In this document: positions 16,315-26,195 of the stretch, in pieces
Position numbering within the stretch: position 1 is the stretch's first letter
Layout of the letters: every line of letters begins with the position of its first letter
Source of the DNA: Pseudonocardia sp. TRM90224
Lineage (GTDB): Bacteria > Actinomycetota > Actinomycetes > Mycobacteriales > Pseudonocardiaceae
Direction: 5' to 3'
DNA: 64,000 nt
NCBI RefSeq assembly: GCF_021245725.1
Contig: NZ_JAJGSX010000006.1
Span: 186,001 to 250,000 of the forward strand
Position numbers and translations under genes: made by a program
Notes under the pieces: generated by a model
Database searches by the model: none
What the model was told of the DNA's origin: nothing
What the model saw: only the letters and a program-made list of their open reading frames with translations

Positions 16315-19300
16315 GTGGCAGGCAAGGCCCGCGTACACGAGCTTGCGAAAGAGCTCGGTATCAGCAGCAAGCAGGTCCTGAGCAAGTTGCAGGACCTTGG
16401 GGAGTACGTGAAGTCCCCGTCCTCCACGGTTGAGGCCCCGGTCGCCCGCAAGCTGCGGGAGTCCGTCGAGAAGAGCAGCGGCGGCGACGGTGACGGCGCC
16501 CGGCGTCGTCCCGGCGGTGGCGGCCGTCCGCGTCCGGGCGGCCCGTCGGCCGTCCCCGGTCCGCGGCCCGGTCCGCGGCCCGGCCCGGCCGATGTCGCAC
16601 GCCCGGCCGCGGCCGGCCCGGCCGCTCCGGCCGCACCGCCGGCAGGCGACCGCGTCGAGACCGCGCGTCCGAGCGGGACCGGCGGTCCCGGTAGCGGCCC
16701 GCGTCCGGGGCCCCGCCCCGGCCCGCGCCAGCAGCCGGCAGCCGCCGCGGCCAGCGCGCCGGAGGCACCGGCAGCGGCAGCACCGGCCACCCCGCAGCGG
16801 GAGAACGTCCAGCGCGACGGGGCCCAGCGCTCCGGTGCGCCGACGCGTCCCGGTCCGGCTCAGCAGCGCCCGCAGGGTCGCCCGCAGCAGCCGTCCCAGC
16901 AGCCCGCGGCTGCCGACGCAGGAGCGGGCACCATCCCGCCCCGCCCGGCGGCGCCGCGTCCCGGCCCGCGGGCCCCGCGGGTCGGCAACAACCCGTTCGG
17001 CGTCGGCTCCGGCGCCCCGCCGCGGCCGGCGGCACCGCGTCCTGGCCCGCCGCCGTCCAACGCACCCGCGCAGGGTGGGCAGCAGCAGGGCGGACAGGGT
17101 GCCCCCTCGCAGGGTGGTCCACGTCCCGGTGCCCCGCGCCAGGGCGGTCCGCGGCCCGGCGGTCCCGGTCAGGGCGGTCCCCGCCCGCCGTCGCCCGGCA
17201 ACATGCCGCCCAGGCCCAACCCCGGCATGATGCCGCCGCGGCCCGCAGGCGGTCGTGGTGGTCCCGGTGGACCTGGCGGCCCCGGTGGACGCTCCGGCGG
17301 TCCCGGTCGTCCCGGCGGTCCCGGTGGCGGTCGTCCCGGTGGTCCGGGTGGCGGTCGTCCCGGTGGCGGCGGTTTCCGTCCCGGTGGCGGTGCCCCCGGT
17401 GGCGGCGGCGCCCCCGCAGGTGGCGGTGGCTTCCGCGGTGGCCCCGGTGGCGGTGGCCGTCCCGGTGGTGGCGGCGGTCGTGGTCGCGGCGGTGCCGCGG
17501 GCGCGTTCGGTCGTCCCGGCGGACCGGCCCGCAAGGGTCGCAAGTCGAAGCGGCAGAAGCGCCAGGAGTTCGACTCGATGCAGGCTCCCTCGGTCGGCGG
17601 CGTCCGCCTGCCGAAGGGCCGCGGCGAGACGATCAAGCTCCCGCGCGGTGCGTCGCTCACCGACTTCGCCGACAAGATCAACGCCAACCCGGCTTCGCTG
17701 GTGCAGGTGCTGTTCCACCTCGGTGAGATGGTGACGTCCACGCAGTCGGTCTCCGACGACATCCTCGAGCTGCTCGGCACCGAGATGAACTACGTGGTGC
17801 AGGTCGTCAGCCCCGAGGAGGAGGACCGCGAGCTGCTCGACAGCTTCTCGATCTCCTACGGCGAGAACGCGGGCGACGACGACGACCTCGAGTTCCGGCC
17901 CCCGGTCGTCACGATCATGGGTCACGTCGACCACGGCAAGACGCGCCTGCTCGACACGATCCGCAAGGCCAACGTCCGCGAGGGCGAGGCCGGCGGCATC
18001 ACCCAGCACATCGGCGCCTACCAGGTCATCACCGAGCTCGAGGGCATCGAACGCCCGATCACCTTCATCGACACCCCTGGTCACGAGGCGTTCACCGCCA
18101 TGCGTGCCCGTGGTGCGAAGTCCACCGACATCGCCGTGATCGTGGTCGCGGCCGACGACGGTGTGATGCCGCAGACGACAGAGGCGATCAACCACGCACA
18201 GGCGGCCGACGTGCCGATCGTGGTGGCGGTCAACAAGATCGACGTGGAGGGCGCCAACCCCTCGAAGATCCGCCAGCAGCTCACCGAGTACAACCTGGTC
18301 GCCGAGGAGTACGGCGGCGACACGATGTTCGTCGACATCTCCGCGAAGCAGGGGACGAACATCGACCAGCTGCTCGAGGCGATCCTGCTGACGGCCGACG
18401 CGTCGCTCGACCTGCGCGCCAACCCCAACATGGAGGCGCAGGGCGTCGCGATCGAGGCACACCTCGACCGCGGCCGCGGTCCCGTCGCCACCGTGCTGGT
18501 CCAGCGCGGCACGCTGCACGTGGGCGATTCGATCGTCGCCGGCGACGCCTCCGGGCGAGTCCGGCGGATGCTCGACGAGCACGGCGTCGACGTCACCGAG
18601 GCGTTCCCGTCGCGCCCGGTGCAGGTCATCGGCTTCACGTCGGTGCCCGGCGCCGGCGACACGTTCCTCGTCGTGGACGAGGACCGGGTGGCCCGCCAGA
18701 TCGCCGACCGGCGTCGCGCCCGCGAGCGCAACGCCGAGCTGGCGGCCCGTCGCAAGCGCGTCAGCCTCGAGGACCTCGATGCAGCGCTGAAGGAGACCAA
18801 CCAGCTCAACCTGATCATCAAGGGCGACAACTCGGGTACCGTCGAGGCACTCGAGGACGCGCTCATGAAGATCGAGGTGGGCGACGAGGTCGAGCTCAGG
18901 GTGATCCTGCGCGGTGTCGGTGGCATCACCGAAGGCGACGTGAACCTCGCAACGGCGTCCGACGCCGTCGTGCTCGGCTTCAACGTCCGCGCCGAGGGCA
19001 AGGCCACCGAGCTCGCCAACCGCGAGGGCGTGGAGATCCGGTACTACTCCGTGATCTACCAGGCCATCGAGGAGATCGAGGCCGCGCTCAAGGGCATGCT
19101 CAAGCCGGAGTTCGAGGAGGCCACACTCGGCCACGCGGAGGTCCGCCAGGTTTTCCGCTCCTCGCGCTTCGGGTCGATCGCCGGTTGCCTGGTGATGGAC
19201 GGCGTGATCCGCCGCAACGCGAAGGCACGACTGCTGCGCGACAGCGTCGTCGTGGCCGAGAACCTCACGGTCAACTCGCTGCGACGGGTCAAGGACGACG

Positions 19301-19413
19301 TGGTCGAGGTCCGCGAGGGCTTCGAGTGCGGTCTCACGCTCGGGAACTACAACGACATCAAGGACGGCGATGTCGTGGAGACCTACGAGCTGCGTGAGAA
19401 GCCCCGCGCATAG
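16315..19413 (+). CDS. infB: Translation initiation factor IF-2
   Basis: A 1032-aa GTPase that delivers initiator tRNA to the 30S subunit. An IF2_N domain ([17 protein letters not shown]) is followed by about 350 residues of Gly/Pro/Arg/Gln-rich low-complexity sequence, long but usual for actinobacteria. The G domain starts near residue 535 with [12 protein letters not shown], then DTPGHEAFT and NKID. Domains II to IV follow, ending with LREKPRA. GTG 16315 is preceded by GGGAG. A TAGGTT box at 16261 may provide an extra internal promoter. Confidence 0.97.
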   Translation: MAGKARVHELAKELGISSKQVLSKLQDLGEYVKSPSSTVEAPVARKLRESVEKSSGGDGDGARRRPGGGGRPRPGGPSAVPGPRPGPRPGPADVARPAAAGPAAPAAPPAGDRVETARPSGTGGPGSGPRPGPRPGPRQQPAAAAASAPEAPAAAAPATPQRENVQRDGAQRSGAPTRPGPAQQRPQGRPQQPSQQPAAADAGAGTIPPRPAAPRPGPRAPRVGNNPFGVGSGAPPRPAAPRPGPPPSNAPAQGGQQQGGQGAPSQGGPRPGAPRQGGPRPGGPGQGGPRPPSPGNMPPRPNPGMMPPRPAGGRGGPGGPGGPGGRSGGPGRPGGPGGGRPGGPGGGRPGGGGFRPGGGAPGGGGAPAGGGGFRGGPGGGGRPGGGGGRGRGGAAGAFGRPGGPARKGRKSKRQKRQEFDSMQAPSVGGVRLPKGRGETIKLPRGASLTDFADKINANPASLVQVLFHLGEMVTSTQSVSDDILELLGTEMNYVVQVVSPEEEDRELLDSFSISYGENAGDDDDLEFRPPVVTIMGHVDHGKTRLLDTIRKANVREGEAGGITQHIGAYQVITELEGIERPITFIDTPGHEAFTAMRARGAKSTDIAVIVVAADDGVMPQTTEAINHAQAADVPIVVAVNKIDVEGANPSKIRQQLTEYNLVAEEYGGDTMFVDISAKQGTNIDQLLEAILLTADASLDLRANPNMEAQGVAIEAHLDRGRGPVATVLVQRGTLHVGDSIVAGDASGRVRRMLDEHGVDVTEAFPSRPVQVIGFTSVPGAGDTFLVVDEDRVARQIADRRRARERNAELAARRKRVSLEDLDAALKETNQLNLIIKGDNSGTVEALEDALMKIEVGDEVELRVILRGVGGITEGDVNLATASDAVVLGFNVRAEGKATELANREGVEIRYYSVIYQAIEEIEAALKGMLKPEFEEATLGHAEVRQVFRSSRFGSIAGCLVMDGVIRRNAKARLLRDSVVVAENLTVNSLRRVKDDVVEVREGFECGLTLGNYNDIKDGDVVETYELREKPRA

Positions 19414-19422
19414 TCGACTCCT

Positions 19423-19459
19423 TGCGTGGCAAGTCGGGTGCGTCCCGGCTTGCCACGCA
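19423..19459 (+). terminator. Hairpin between infB and the DUF503 gene
   Basis: Arms 19423-19438 and 19444-19459 pair over 16 bp with a single G-U wobble and a 5-nt loop, starting 10 nt after the infB stop. No T-run follows. It could attenuate read-through to the DUF503 gene or stabilise the infB message. Confidence 0.6.
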
Positions 19460-19472
19460 TGAGGATGTGACG

Positions 19473-19769
19473 ATGTTCGTCGGATCATTGGAGCTGGACA
19501 TCCTCCTCGGGGACGTCCACTCACTCAAAGAAAAGAGATCGGCGGTGCGGCCGGTCGTCGCCGAGCTGCGCCGCCGCTTCGAGGTGGCCGCAGCCGAAGC
19601 CGGGCACCTCGACCTGCACCGGAGGGCGTTGATCGGAGTGTCCTGCGTCGCTGCCGACGCCGGGCACGTCACCGCTGTGCTCGAACGGTGCGAGCGGCAC
19701 GTCGCCGCCCGCCCCGAGCTCGAGCTGCTCTCGGCCCGGCACCGGATGCTGGGCCCGGACGACGACTGA
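19473..19769 (+). CDS. DUF503 (YlxP) family protein
   Basis: A 98-aa protein of the YlxP/DUF503 family, regularly found between infB and rbfA. The pattern LELDILLGDVHSLKEKRSAV followed by ELRRRFEVAAAE is typical. The start is set at ATG 19473, where the family begins. The function is undefined; the context points to ribosome assembly. Confidence 0.9.
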   Translation: MFVGSLELDILLGDVHSLKEKRSAVRPVVAELRRRFEVAAAEAGHLDLHRRALIGVSCVAADAGHVTAVLERCERHVAARPELELLSARHRMLGPDDD

Positions 19770-19835
19770 CCCGGTGGCCGCCGCGGCCCGCCAAGGGCGG
19801 GCCAGTGGCCGCCGGCACGACACGAGGAGCACGTC

Positions 19836-20300
19836 ATGGTGGACCAGGCCCGCGCCCGTCGGCTCGCGAAGCGGATCTCGCAGATCGTGGCCGGCGCGTT
19901 GGAACACGAGGTCAAGGACCCCCGCTTGGCCATGGTGACGATCACCGACACGCGGGTCACCGGCGACCTGCGCGAAGCGACCGTCTACTACACCGTGCTC
20001 GGCGAGACGGTCGACTCGCAGCCCGACGCCGCCGGTGCCGCCGCCGCGCTGGCCAGCGCCACCGGCGTCCTGCGCACCCTCGTCGGCGCAGGCACCGGCA
20101 TCCGGCACACCCCGTCGCTGGCGTTCGTGCCCGACGTCGTGCCCGACGAGGCCCGCCGCATGGAGGAGCTGCTCGCGAAGACCCGCGAGTCCGACGCCGA
20201 GGTGGCCCGGCTCGCCGCCGGCGCCGTCCCGGCCGGCGACCCCGACCCGTACCGGGCACCCCGCGACGCCGAGGCCGACGAGCGGGCCGACGACGAGTGA
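19836..20300 (+). CDS. rbfA: Ribosome-binding factor A
   Basis: A 154-aa cold-shock 30S maturation factor with a KH-like fold. [18 protein letters not shown] and [20 protein letters not shown] are diagnostic, and [13 protein letters not shown] is the conserved C-terminal element. The acidic tail is normal for actinobacteria. The TGA overlaps the GTG of the DHH gene. Confidence 0.95.
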   Translation: MVDQARARRLAKRISQIVAGALEHEVKDPRLAMVTITDTRVTGDLREATVYYTVLGETVDSQPDAAGAAAALASATGVLRTLVGAGTGIRHTPSLAFVPDVVPDEARRMEELLAKTRESDAEVARLAAGAVPAGDPDPYRAPRDAEADERADDE

Positions 20301-21277
20301 GCGCCGCTGCGGGGGTCGAGGCAGCGGGGGTCGAGAAGGCAGCAGTCCTGCTCAGTGAGGCCCGTGACGTCACGCTGCTCGCCCACGTCCAACCCGACGC
20401 CGACGCCCTCGGCAGCACGCTCGCGCTCGGCATCGCGCTGCGCCGCCGCGGCGCCACCGTCCGGGTCTCGTTCGGCGCGCCCGACCACATGCCGGAGTCG
20501 CTGCGGCCGCTCGACGTGCTCGGGCTCGTCGTACCCGCCGGCGAGGTGCCGATGGCGCCGGAGCTGCTCGTCGCGTGCGACGCCGCCGAGCCGGCGCGGC
20601 TCGGGGTGCTCGCCGACCGGTTGGGCGGCGCCTCGCGGTCGGTGATGATCGACCACCACCGGTCCAACCCCGGCTTCGGCGACGTCCAGGTGCTCGACCC
20701 GACCGCCGACGCCACCGTCGTGCTCGTGCACGAGGTGCTGGTGGCAATGGGCGTCGAGATCGACACCGACATCGCGCGATGCCTGTACGCGGGGCTGGTC
20801 ACCGACACCCGCTCGTTCCGGTTCGCCGGGCCCGCGTCGCACCGGCTGGCCGCCGAGCTCGTCGAGACCGGCATGGACACCGAGGCGCTCGTCCGGCCGA
20901 TCATGGACGAGCACCCGCACGCGTGGTTCGCGGCGCTCGCAGGCGCATTGCAACGCTGCACGCTGGAACCGGAGCTCGGGTTCGTCCACACGACCGTCCC
21001 GCTCGCCGACGTCACCCGGTTCCGCATCGAAGAGGTCGACAGCGTCATCGACGTGATCCGAGGTGCGACCGAGGCGGAGGTCGCCGCGGTGCTGAAGGAG
21101 ATCGGGGAGCGGCGCTGGTCGGTGTCGTTGAGGTCGAAGAACGCCGTCGACGTCGCGGCGGTGGCCGGCGCGCTCGGCGGTGGCGGCCACCGCGCCGCGG
21201 CGGGGTTCACCTGGACGGGTACCTCGGACGACCTGCTGGCTGCGATCCGTGCCGAGCTGGCGAAGAACGCGGTGTGA
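20297..21277 (+). CDS. DHH/DHHA1 phosphoesterase, NrnA-like
   Basis: A 326-aa bifunctional oligoribonuclease/pAp phosphatase type enzyme. Motifs are [26 protein letters not shown] and the DHHA1 tail [10 protein letters not shown]. Relatives degrade nano-RNA or c-di-AMP derived pApA. GTG 20297 overlaps the rbfA stop (GTGA), placing it in the same operon, as in mycobacteria. Confidence 0.93.
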   Translation: MSAAAGVEAAGVEKAAVLLSEARDVTLLAHVQPDADALGSTLALGIALRRRGATVRVSFGAPDHMPESLRPLDVLGLVVPAGEVPMAPELLVACDAAEPARLGVLADRLGGASRSVMIDHHRSNPGFGDVQVLDPTADATVVLVHEVLVAMGVEIDTDIARCLYAGLVTDTRSFRFAGPASHRLAAELVETGMDTEALVRPIMDEHPHAWFAALAGALQRCTLEPELGFVHTTVPLADVTRFRIEEVDSVIDVIRGATEAEVAAVLKEIGERRWSVSLRSKNAVDVAAVAGALGGGGHRAAAGFTWTGTSDDLLAAIRAELAKNAV

Positions 21278-21308
21278 CCTGGACGCGATCGGGTGACGAA
21301 CGCCGGGA

Positions 21309-21314
21309 TACCGT
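21309..21314 (+). promoter_or_regulatory. -10 box (TACCGT) in front of a leaderless mini-ORF
   Basis: TACCGT ends 7 nt before ATG 21321, which opens a six-codon reading frame that runs into the methyltransferase start. Confidence 0.5.
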
Positions 21315-21320
21315 TGTCCG

Positions 21321-21341
21321 ATGACAAAGGAATCGGCGTGA
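21321..21341 (+). other. Possible leaderless six-codon upstream ORF (MTKESA)
   Basis: ATG 21321 lies 7 nt after a TACCGT box. The frame encodes MTKESA, and its TGA (21339-21341) overlaps GTG 21338 of the methyltransferase as GTGA. AAAGGAA inside the mini-ORF would serve as the ribosome-binding site of the methyltransferase. This fits leaderless initiation followed by coupled re-initiation. Confidence 0.4.
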
Positions 21342-21961
21342 CCTCTGACCCCGAGGTGCGGTCCGCCCGCAAGGCGTTCCTCGCTGCAGCCCTTCGCCGG
21401 CCGGCGACCATGGGCGCGGTCGCCCCGAGCTCGCCGCGCCTGGCCCGCGTGCTCGCGTCGGTCGTGCCGCGCGACGGCGAACCGGTTGTGGTCGAGCTCG
21501 GCCCCGGCACCGGCGCCGTCAGCGTGGCCGTCGAGGAACGGCTCCCCGCCGGTGGACGACACCTCGCCGTCGAGCTCGACGCGACGATGGTCGCCTACCT
21601 CGAACACACCCGACCCGCGCTGGAGGTCGTGCACGGCGACGCGCGCGACCTGGGCAAGCTGCTGGCCGACCGCGGCGTCGACCACGTCGACGCGATCATC
21701 TGCGGCCTGCCCTGGGCGCTGTTCGACGAGGCCACCCAGACTGCCGTGCTCGGCGAGGTCAGCAGGGCGATCGGCACCACCGGCGCGTTCACCACTTTCG
21801 CGTACCTGCACGGGATGACGCTCGGCGCCGCCCGCCGCTTCCGCAGGACACTGCGTTCCACGTTCGACGAGGTGCTCGTCAGCGCCACCGTGTGGCGCAA
21901 CCTCCCGCCGGCGTTCGTCTACGTGTGCCGCAGGCCGCTCGGAGGCGGCATGGAGGCGTGA
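21338..21961 (+). CDS. SAM-dependent methyltransferase (rRNA dimethylase/PmtA-like)
   Basis: A 207-aa class I methyltransferase. VVELGPGTGAVSVAVEERL is the SAM-binding motif I, LAVELD is motif II and ICGLPWALF the catalytic post-motif, resembling KsgA-like and phospholipid N-methyltransferases. An upstream GTG at 21293 is in frame, but GTG 21338 has AAAGGAA at the right distance and fits the mini-ORF coupling. Its stop overlaps the MATE start (GTGA). The substrate may be phosphatidylethanolamine or rRNA; I cannot decide. Confidence 0.8.
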   Translation: MTSDPEVRSARKAFLAAALRRPATMGAVAPSSPRLARVLASVVPRDGEPVVVELGPGTGAVSVAVEERLPAGGRHLAVELDATMVAYLEHTRPALEVVHGDARDLGKLLADRGVDHVDAIICGLPWALFDEATQTAVLGEVSRAIGTTGAFTTFAYLHGMTLGAARRFRRTLRSTFDEVLVSATVWRNLPPAFVYVCRRPLGGGMEA

Positions 21962-23286
21962 CCGACAAGGTTCCCGCGCGGGACGTGCTGCGGCTGGCCG
22001 CGCCCGCGCTCCCCGTGCTCGCCGCGGAACCGCTGTACCTGCTCGTCGACACCGCCGTGGTCGGCCGGCTCGGCGCAGTCGCGCTGGCCGGGCTCGCCGT
22101 GGCCGGCGTCGTGTTCGCGCAGATCACCGGGCAGATGACGTTCCTGTCTTACGGCACGACCGCGCGGGCGTCGCGGCTGCACGGGGCAGGCCGGCGCGGC
22201 GACGCCGTCGGCGAGGGCGTGCAGGCCACCTGGCTGGCGCTGGCCGTCGGGATGGTCGTGCTCGGGGTCGGGCAGCTGATCGCCGAACCCGTCGCGTGGG
22301 CGCTCGGCGACGGCGGCCAGATCGCCGAAGGCGCCGTCTCGTGGCTGCGGGTCGCGTTCTTCGGCGCGCCGCTGGTGCTCGTCACGCTTGCCGGGAACGG
22401 GTGGATGCGCGGGGTGCAGGACACCGCGCGGCCGCTGCGGTTCGTGCTGGCCGGAAACGGGGTCTCGGCGGTCCTCTGCCTGTTCCTGGTGCACGGCGTC
22501 GGCGACTGGGCGGGTTTGGGCCTCGTCGGCTCCGCGGTGGCGAACGTGTGCGGGCAGGCCGTCGGCGCGGGGCTCTTCCTGTGGGCGCTCGTGCAGGAAC
22601 GCTCGCGGCACCAGGTGGCGCTCCGGCCGCGGCCGGCGGTGCTGCGCTCGCAGCTGGCGCTCGGCCGGGACCTGCTGGCCCGCAGCCTCGCGTTCCAGGC
22701 GTGCTTCCTGTCGGCGGCGGCCGTCGCGACCCGGTTCGGGGCGGCGTCGGCGGCAGCCCACCAGATCGTCCTGCAGCTGTGGGGCTTCATGACGCTCGTG
22801 CTCGACTCGATCGCCATCGCGGCGCAGTCGCTGGTCGGGGCAGCGCTGGGCAGCGGGGCCGTCGCCCGGGCGCGGTCGCTCGCCGGGCAGGTCACCCGGT
22901 ACGGGCTCTACCTCGGCATCGCGTTCGGGCTGCTGTTCGCCGCGCTGTCGGGCGTGCTGCCGCCGGTGTTCACGCCCGACGCAGCCGTGCTCGCCGTCGT
23001 GCCCGTCGCATGGTGGTTCTTCGTGGCCATCCAACCCATCGCGGGGGTCGTCTTCGCGATCGACGGGGTGCTGCTCGGCGCGGGCGACGCCGTCTTCATG
23101 CGCAACTCGACCCTGGCCGCCGCCCTCCTCGGCTTCCTCCCGCCCATCTGGGCGTCGCTGGCCTTCGGCTGGGGGCTCGCCGGGATCTGGTCGGGCCTCG
23201 TCGCGTTCATGCTGATCCGCCTCATCGCCGTCGGCCTGCGCGCCCGCAGCGGCCACTGGGCCGTCACGGGCGCCCCCGCCGCCTGA
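21958..23286 (+). CDS. MATE family efflux transporter (DinF-like)
   Basis: A 442-aa protein with about twelve hydrophobic segments in two homologous halves. The N-terminal pattern RLAAPALPVLAAEPLYLLVDTAVVG (split by a short turn) and the PLRFVLAGNGVSAVLCLFLV region match DinF/NorM transporters that export cationic drugs using H+ or Na+. GTG 21958 overlaps the methyltransferase stop. DinF-like genes commonly sit downstream of rbfA and the DHH gene in actinobacteria. Confidence 0.92.
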   Translation: MTDKVPARDVLRLAAPALPVLAAEPLYLLVDTAVVGRLGAVALAGLAVAGVVFAQITGQMTFLSYGTTARASRLHGAGRRGDAVGEGVQATWLALAVGMVVLGVGQLIAEPVAWALGDGGQIAEGAVSWLRVAFFGAPLVLVTLAGNGWMRGVQDTARPLRFVLAGNGVSAVLCLFLVHGVGDWAGLGLVGSAVANVCGQAVGAGLFLWALVQERSRHQVALRPRPAVLRSQLALGRDLLARSLAFQACFLSAAAVATRFGAASAAAHQIVLQLWGFMTLVLDSIAIAAQSLVGAALGSGAVARARSLAGQVTRYGLYLGIAFGLLFAALSGVLPPVFTPDAAVLAVVPVAWWFFVAIQPIAGVVFAIDGVLLGAGDAVFMRNSTLAAALLGFLPPIWASLAFGWGLAGIWSGLVAFMLIRLIAVGLRARSGHWAVTGAPAA

Positions 23287-23435
23287 AACGTGGGACTCGC
23301 CGACCGAAACGGGGGACTCGCCGACGGAAACGGGGGACTCGCCCCGCGCACGCGAGTCCCACGTTTCGGCGGGCGAGTCCCACGTCTCCGCGGGCGAGTC
23401 CCACGTTTGGGCGGGTGAGTTCTGCGTTTCGGTGG
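23285..23435. repeat. Inverted array of 21-nt tandem repeats between convergent genes
   Basis: Three direct units at 23285-23347 (each starting GAAACG, core GGGACTCGCC) face four inverted units at 23352-23435 (core GCGAGTCCCACGT) across a 4-nt centre. The array starts inside the MATE stop codon and ends 13 nt before the end of the ABC-F gene. The same unit core appears at the left of the array downstream of ftsK. Confidence 0.9.
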
Positions 23436-23448
23436 GTGGGACCTTGGG

Positions 23449-25095
23449 TCAGCGGACGTCCCAGTCGGGTTCGGGGGTCTCGATGACCTCGCCGTCGCCG
23501 CTGAAGAGGACGAAGCGGTCGAAGCCGCGGGTGAACCACCGGTCGTGGGTCACCGCGAGCACCGTCCCGGCGAATGCCGCGATCGCCTGCTCCAACGCCT
23601 CCGCGGAGGCGAGGTCGAGGTTGTCGGTCGGCTCGTCGAGCAGCAGGAGCGTCGCGCCCGACAGCTCCAGCAGCAGGATGAGCACCCGCGCCTGCTGCCC
23701 GCCGGAGAGCGTCTCGAACCGCTGGTCGGCCTGTTCGGCGAGCTCGTAGCGCGAGAGCGACTTCATCGCGTCGCCGCGGGTCATACCGGCGCGGTCGACG
23801 TCGCCGCCGACGAGGACGTCGAGGATGGTGCGCCCGGCGAGGTCGGGGCGGTCGTGGGTCTGGGAGAAATGCCCCGGACGCACCCGCGCGCCCAGCCGTG
23901 CCGTCCCGTCGTGCCGCACCTCGCTCAGCGCCTCACCGCTCGCCGGCACGGTGTCCGGCTCGGGGTCGGTGCCGCCGCGGGCGAGCAGCCGCAGGAAGTG
24001 CGACTTGCCCGTGCCGTTCGCGCCGAGCACGGCCACCCGGTCGCCGAACCACACCTCCAGGTCGAACGGGTAGGTCAACCCGTCGAGCTCCAAACCGGAG
24101 CACACCACCGCCCGCTTGCCGGTGCGCCCGCCGCCGAGCCGCATCCGGATCGACTGCTCGCGCGCCTTCTCCTGCGGCGGCCCGGCCTCGACGAACTTCG
24201 CCAGCCGGGTGCGCGCCGCCTGCAGCCGCGACGCCATGCCGTCGTTGTGCGCCGCCTTCACCTTGTAGTAGGTGACCAGCCGTTCGAGCTTCGCCTTCTC
24301 CTCGTCCCACCTGCGGCGCTGCTCGTCGAGCCGGTCGTGGCGGGCCACCCGTGCCTCGTGCCACGACGCGAAACCACCCGGGTGCGTCCACGCCGTGCCG
24401 GCCTCGACCGTGATCACCCGCTTCGCGGTGTTCGCGAGCAGCTCCCGGTCGTGGCTGACGTACAAGATGCTCTTGACCGACTCCCGGATCCGGCCCTCCA
24501 ACCAGCGTTTGCCCGGAACGTCCAGGAAGTTGTCCGGCTCGTCCAGGAGCAGCACCTCGTCGGGGCCGCGCAGCAGCAGCTCGAGCGCGAACCGCTTCTG
24601 CTCCCCACCGGAGAGCGTCGAGGCAGGCCGGTCGCGCACCTTCTCCCAGGGCAACCCGAGCGTCGCGACGGCCGCGGTGTCGAACTCGACCTCGGCCGCG
24701 TAGCCGCCGGCCTCACCCCAGGCGGCGAGCGCGTCGGCGTAACGCAGCTGGGTGCGCTCGGTCGCGTCGAGCGCCCGCTCGGCCGCGCGCAGCCGCTCAC
24801 CGGCGCCGCGGACGGCCGGTGCGGCGAGGGAGAGCGCGAGGTCGGCGAGCGTCGTCCCGTCGGCGATCGAACCGATGAACTGGCTCATCACACCGAGCCC
24901 GCCGCTGCGGACGAACGAGCCGCGGACGGGCTGGATCTCCCCGGCGACCATGCGCAGCAACGTCGTCTTCCCGGCGCCGTTCGGGCCGACGAGCGCAACC
25001 TTCGCGCCGTCGCCGACCCGGAAGGAGACGTCGGTGAACAGCTCGCGACCGTCCGGCAGGACGTGCCCGACACCCATCGCCTCGATGTGACCCAC
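23449..25095 (-). CDS. ABC-F family ATPase
   Basis: A 548-aa protein with two ABC domains and no membrane segments, as in translation-acting ABC-F factors that remodel the ribosome or protect it from antibiotics. Walker A motifs are GPNGAGKTT and GANGTGKS; signatures are LSGGEQKRF and LSGGQQARV; Walker B segments end in [10 protein letters not shown] and [11 protein letters not shown] charged linker lies between them. The start is GTG 25095 ([16 protein letters not shown]), where family similarity begins, although the frame is open further upstream. It is convergent with the MATE gene. Confidence 0.92.
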   Translation of the reverse strand: MGHIEAMGVGHVLPDGRELFTDVSFRVGDGAKVALVGPNGAGKTTLLRMVAGEIQPVRGSFVRSGGLGVMSQFIGSIADGTTLADLALSLAAPAVRGAGERLRAAERALDATERTQLRYADALAAWGEAGGYAAEVEFDTAAVATLGLPWEKVRDRPASTLSGGEQKRFALELLLRGPDEVLLLDEPDNFLDVPGKRWLEGRIRESVKSILYVSHDRELLANTAKRVITVEAGTAWTHPGGFASWHEARVARHDRLDEQRRRWDEEKAKLERLVTYYKVKAAHNDGMASRLQAARTRLAKFVEAGPPQEKAREQSIRMRLGGGRTGKRAVVCSGLELDGLTYPFDLEVWFGDRVAVLGANGTGKSHFLRLLARGGTDPEPDTVPASGEALSEVRHDGTARLGARVRPGHFSQTHDRPDLAGRTILDVLVGGDVDRAGMTRGDAMKSLSRYELAEQADQRFETLSGGQQARVLILLLELSGATLLLLDEPTDNLDLASAEALEQAIAAFAGTVLAVTHDRWFTRGFDRFVLFSGDGEVIETPEPDWDVR

Positions 25096-25165
25096 AGGAC
25101 GGCATGGTCGCGGTTCCCGGGGTGCGCGTCGAGCCGATTGCGGGCAACCGGGAGAATCGCGCCGC

Positions 25166-26047
25166 GTGACAGCCGCCGTTCCCCCGTCCGGGCTCGTGAT
25201 CGTCGACAAGCCGGCCGGCATGACGTCCCACGACGTCGTCGCCAGGCTGCGCCGGATACTGCGCACGCGCAAGATCGGGCACGCCGGCACGCTCGACCCC
25301 ATGGCCACCGGCGTGCTGGTGTGCGGGGTCGGGCGGGGCACGAAGCTGCTCGGCCACCTCGCGCTCGACACGAAGGCCTACGACGCGACGATCCGGCTCG
25401 GCGCCGCGACGACCACCGACGACGCCGAGGGCGAGACCGTCTCGACCGCGGATGCGTTCGGCGTCACCGATGATGCGATCGCCGCCGGCATGGCCGCGCT
25501 GACCGGCGCGATCCAGCAGGTGCCCAGTTCGGTCAGCGCGATCAAGGTCGACGGCAAGCGGGCGTACGCGATGGTCAGGGCGGGGGAGGAGGTCGTGCTG
25601 CCGGCCCGCCCGGTGACGGTCTCGGAGTTCACCCTGTCGGTTCGCCGCGGGGTGGACCTCGACGTGCACGTCGCGTGCTCCTCGGGGACCTACGTGCGTG
25701 CGCTCGCCCGCGACCTCGGCGCCGGGCTCGGCGTAGGCGGGCACCTCACGGCACTGCGCCGGACCAGGGTCGGCCCCTTCGGCCTCGACCGCGTCCGCAC
25801 CCTCGACGAGCTCGAGGCCCACCCCGTGCTGGCGATGCCGCTCGACGACGCCGTCGCGGTCGCCTTCCCCCGCCGCGACCTCGACGCGACGCTCGCGACC
25901 GACATGTCGCACGGGCGGCCGCTGCCCGCGGTCGGGCAGGCCGGCGTGTACGGGGTGTTCGCGCCGGACGGCCGCGCGTTGGCGCTGGTCAGTGAGCGGG
26001 GCGAGCTGGCTCGACCGGTCGTCGTGCTCGCCCCCGCCGGGTCCTGA
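25166..26047 (+). CDS. truB: tRNA pseudouridine-55 synthase
   Basis: A 293-aa enzyme that makes pseudouridine 55 in the tRNA T-loop. [27 protein letters not shown] with the catalytic Asp, and [10 protein letters not shown] are canonical. An actinobacterial-type C-terminal domain follows. GTG 25166 is divergent from the ABC-F gene. It precedes ribF, as in mycobacteria. Confidence 0.96.
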   Translation: MTAAVPPSGLVIVDKPAGMTSHDVVARLRRILRTRKIGHAGTLDPMATGVLVCGVGRGTKLLGHLALDTKAYDATIRLGAATTTDDAEGETVSTADAFGVTDDAIAAGMAALTGAIQQVPSSVSAIKVDGKRAYAMVRAGEEVVLPARPVTVSEFTLSVRRGVDLDVHVACSSGTYVRALARDLGAGLGVGGHLTALRRTRVGPFGLDRVRTLDELEAHPVLAMPLDDAVAVAFPRRDLDATLATDMSHGRPLPAVGQAGVYGVFAPDGRALALVSERGELARPVVVLAPAGS

Positions 26048-26182
26048 CGCCCACGCACATGTGCGGGAACCAAACCCGGGGTGCGTGACGTTCGAGGAGA
26101 GAAATCGACACGAACCCGACGGAGCGCCACCCACGGTCCTGTCGGATCGCCCGCTGGATTCAGGCCACGATCGAGCGTTCCG

Positions 26183-26188
26183 TAGGCT
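26183..26188 (+). promoter_or_regulatory. -10 box (TAGGCT) of a leaderless ribF promoter
   Basis: TAGGCT ends 8 nt before the GTG of ribF in the 148-nt gap after truB. The rest of the gap holds a short palindrome (CGCACATGTGCG near 26054) and nothing else recognisable. Confidence 0.5.
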
Positions 26189-26195
26189 GCTGATC

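Noticed and set aside
16216..19524. Very long open frame antisense to infB
   Set aside because: It mirrors the GC-rich codons of infB and encodes low-complexity residues without family motifs. Similar antisense frames cover proS (3761-7243) and ftsK (49214-52864).
25096..25371. N-terminal extension of the ABC-F protein
   Set aside because: The extra residues overlap the truB coding region on the other strand and lack similarity; GTG 25095 fits the family start.
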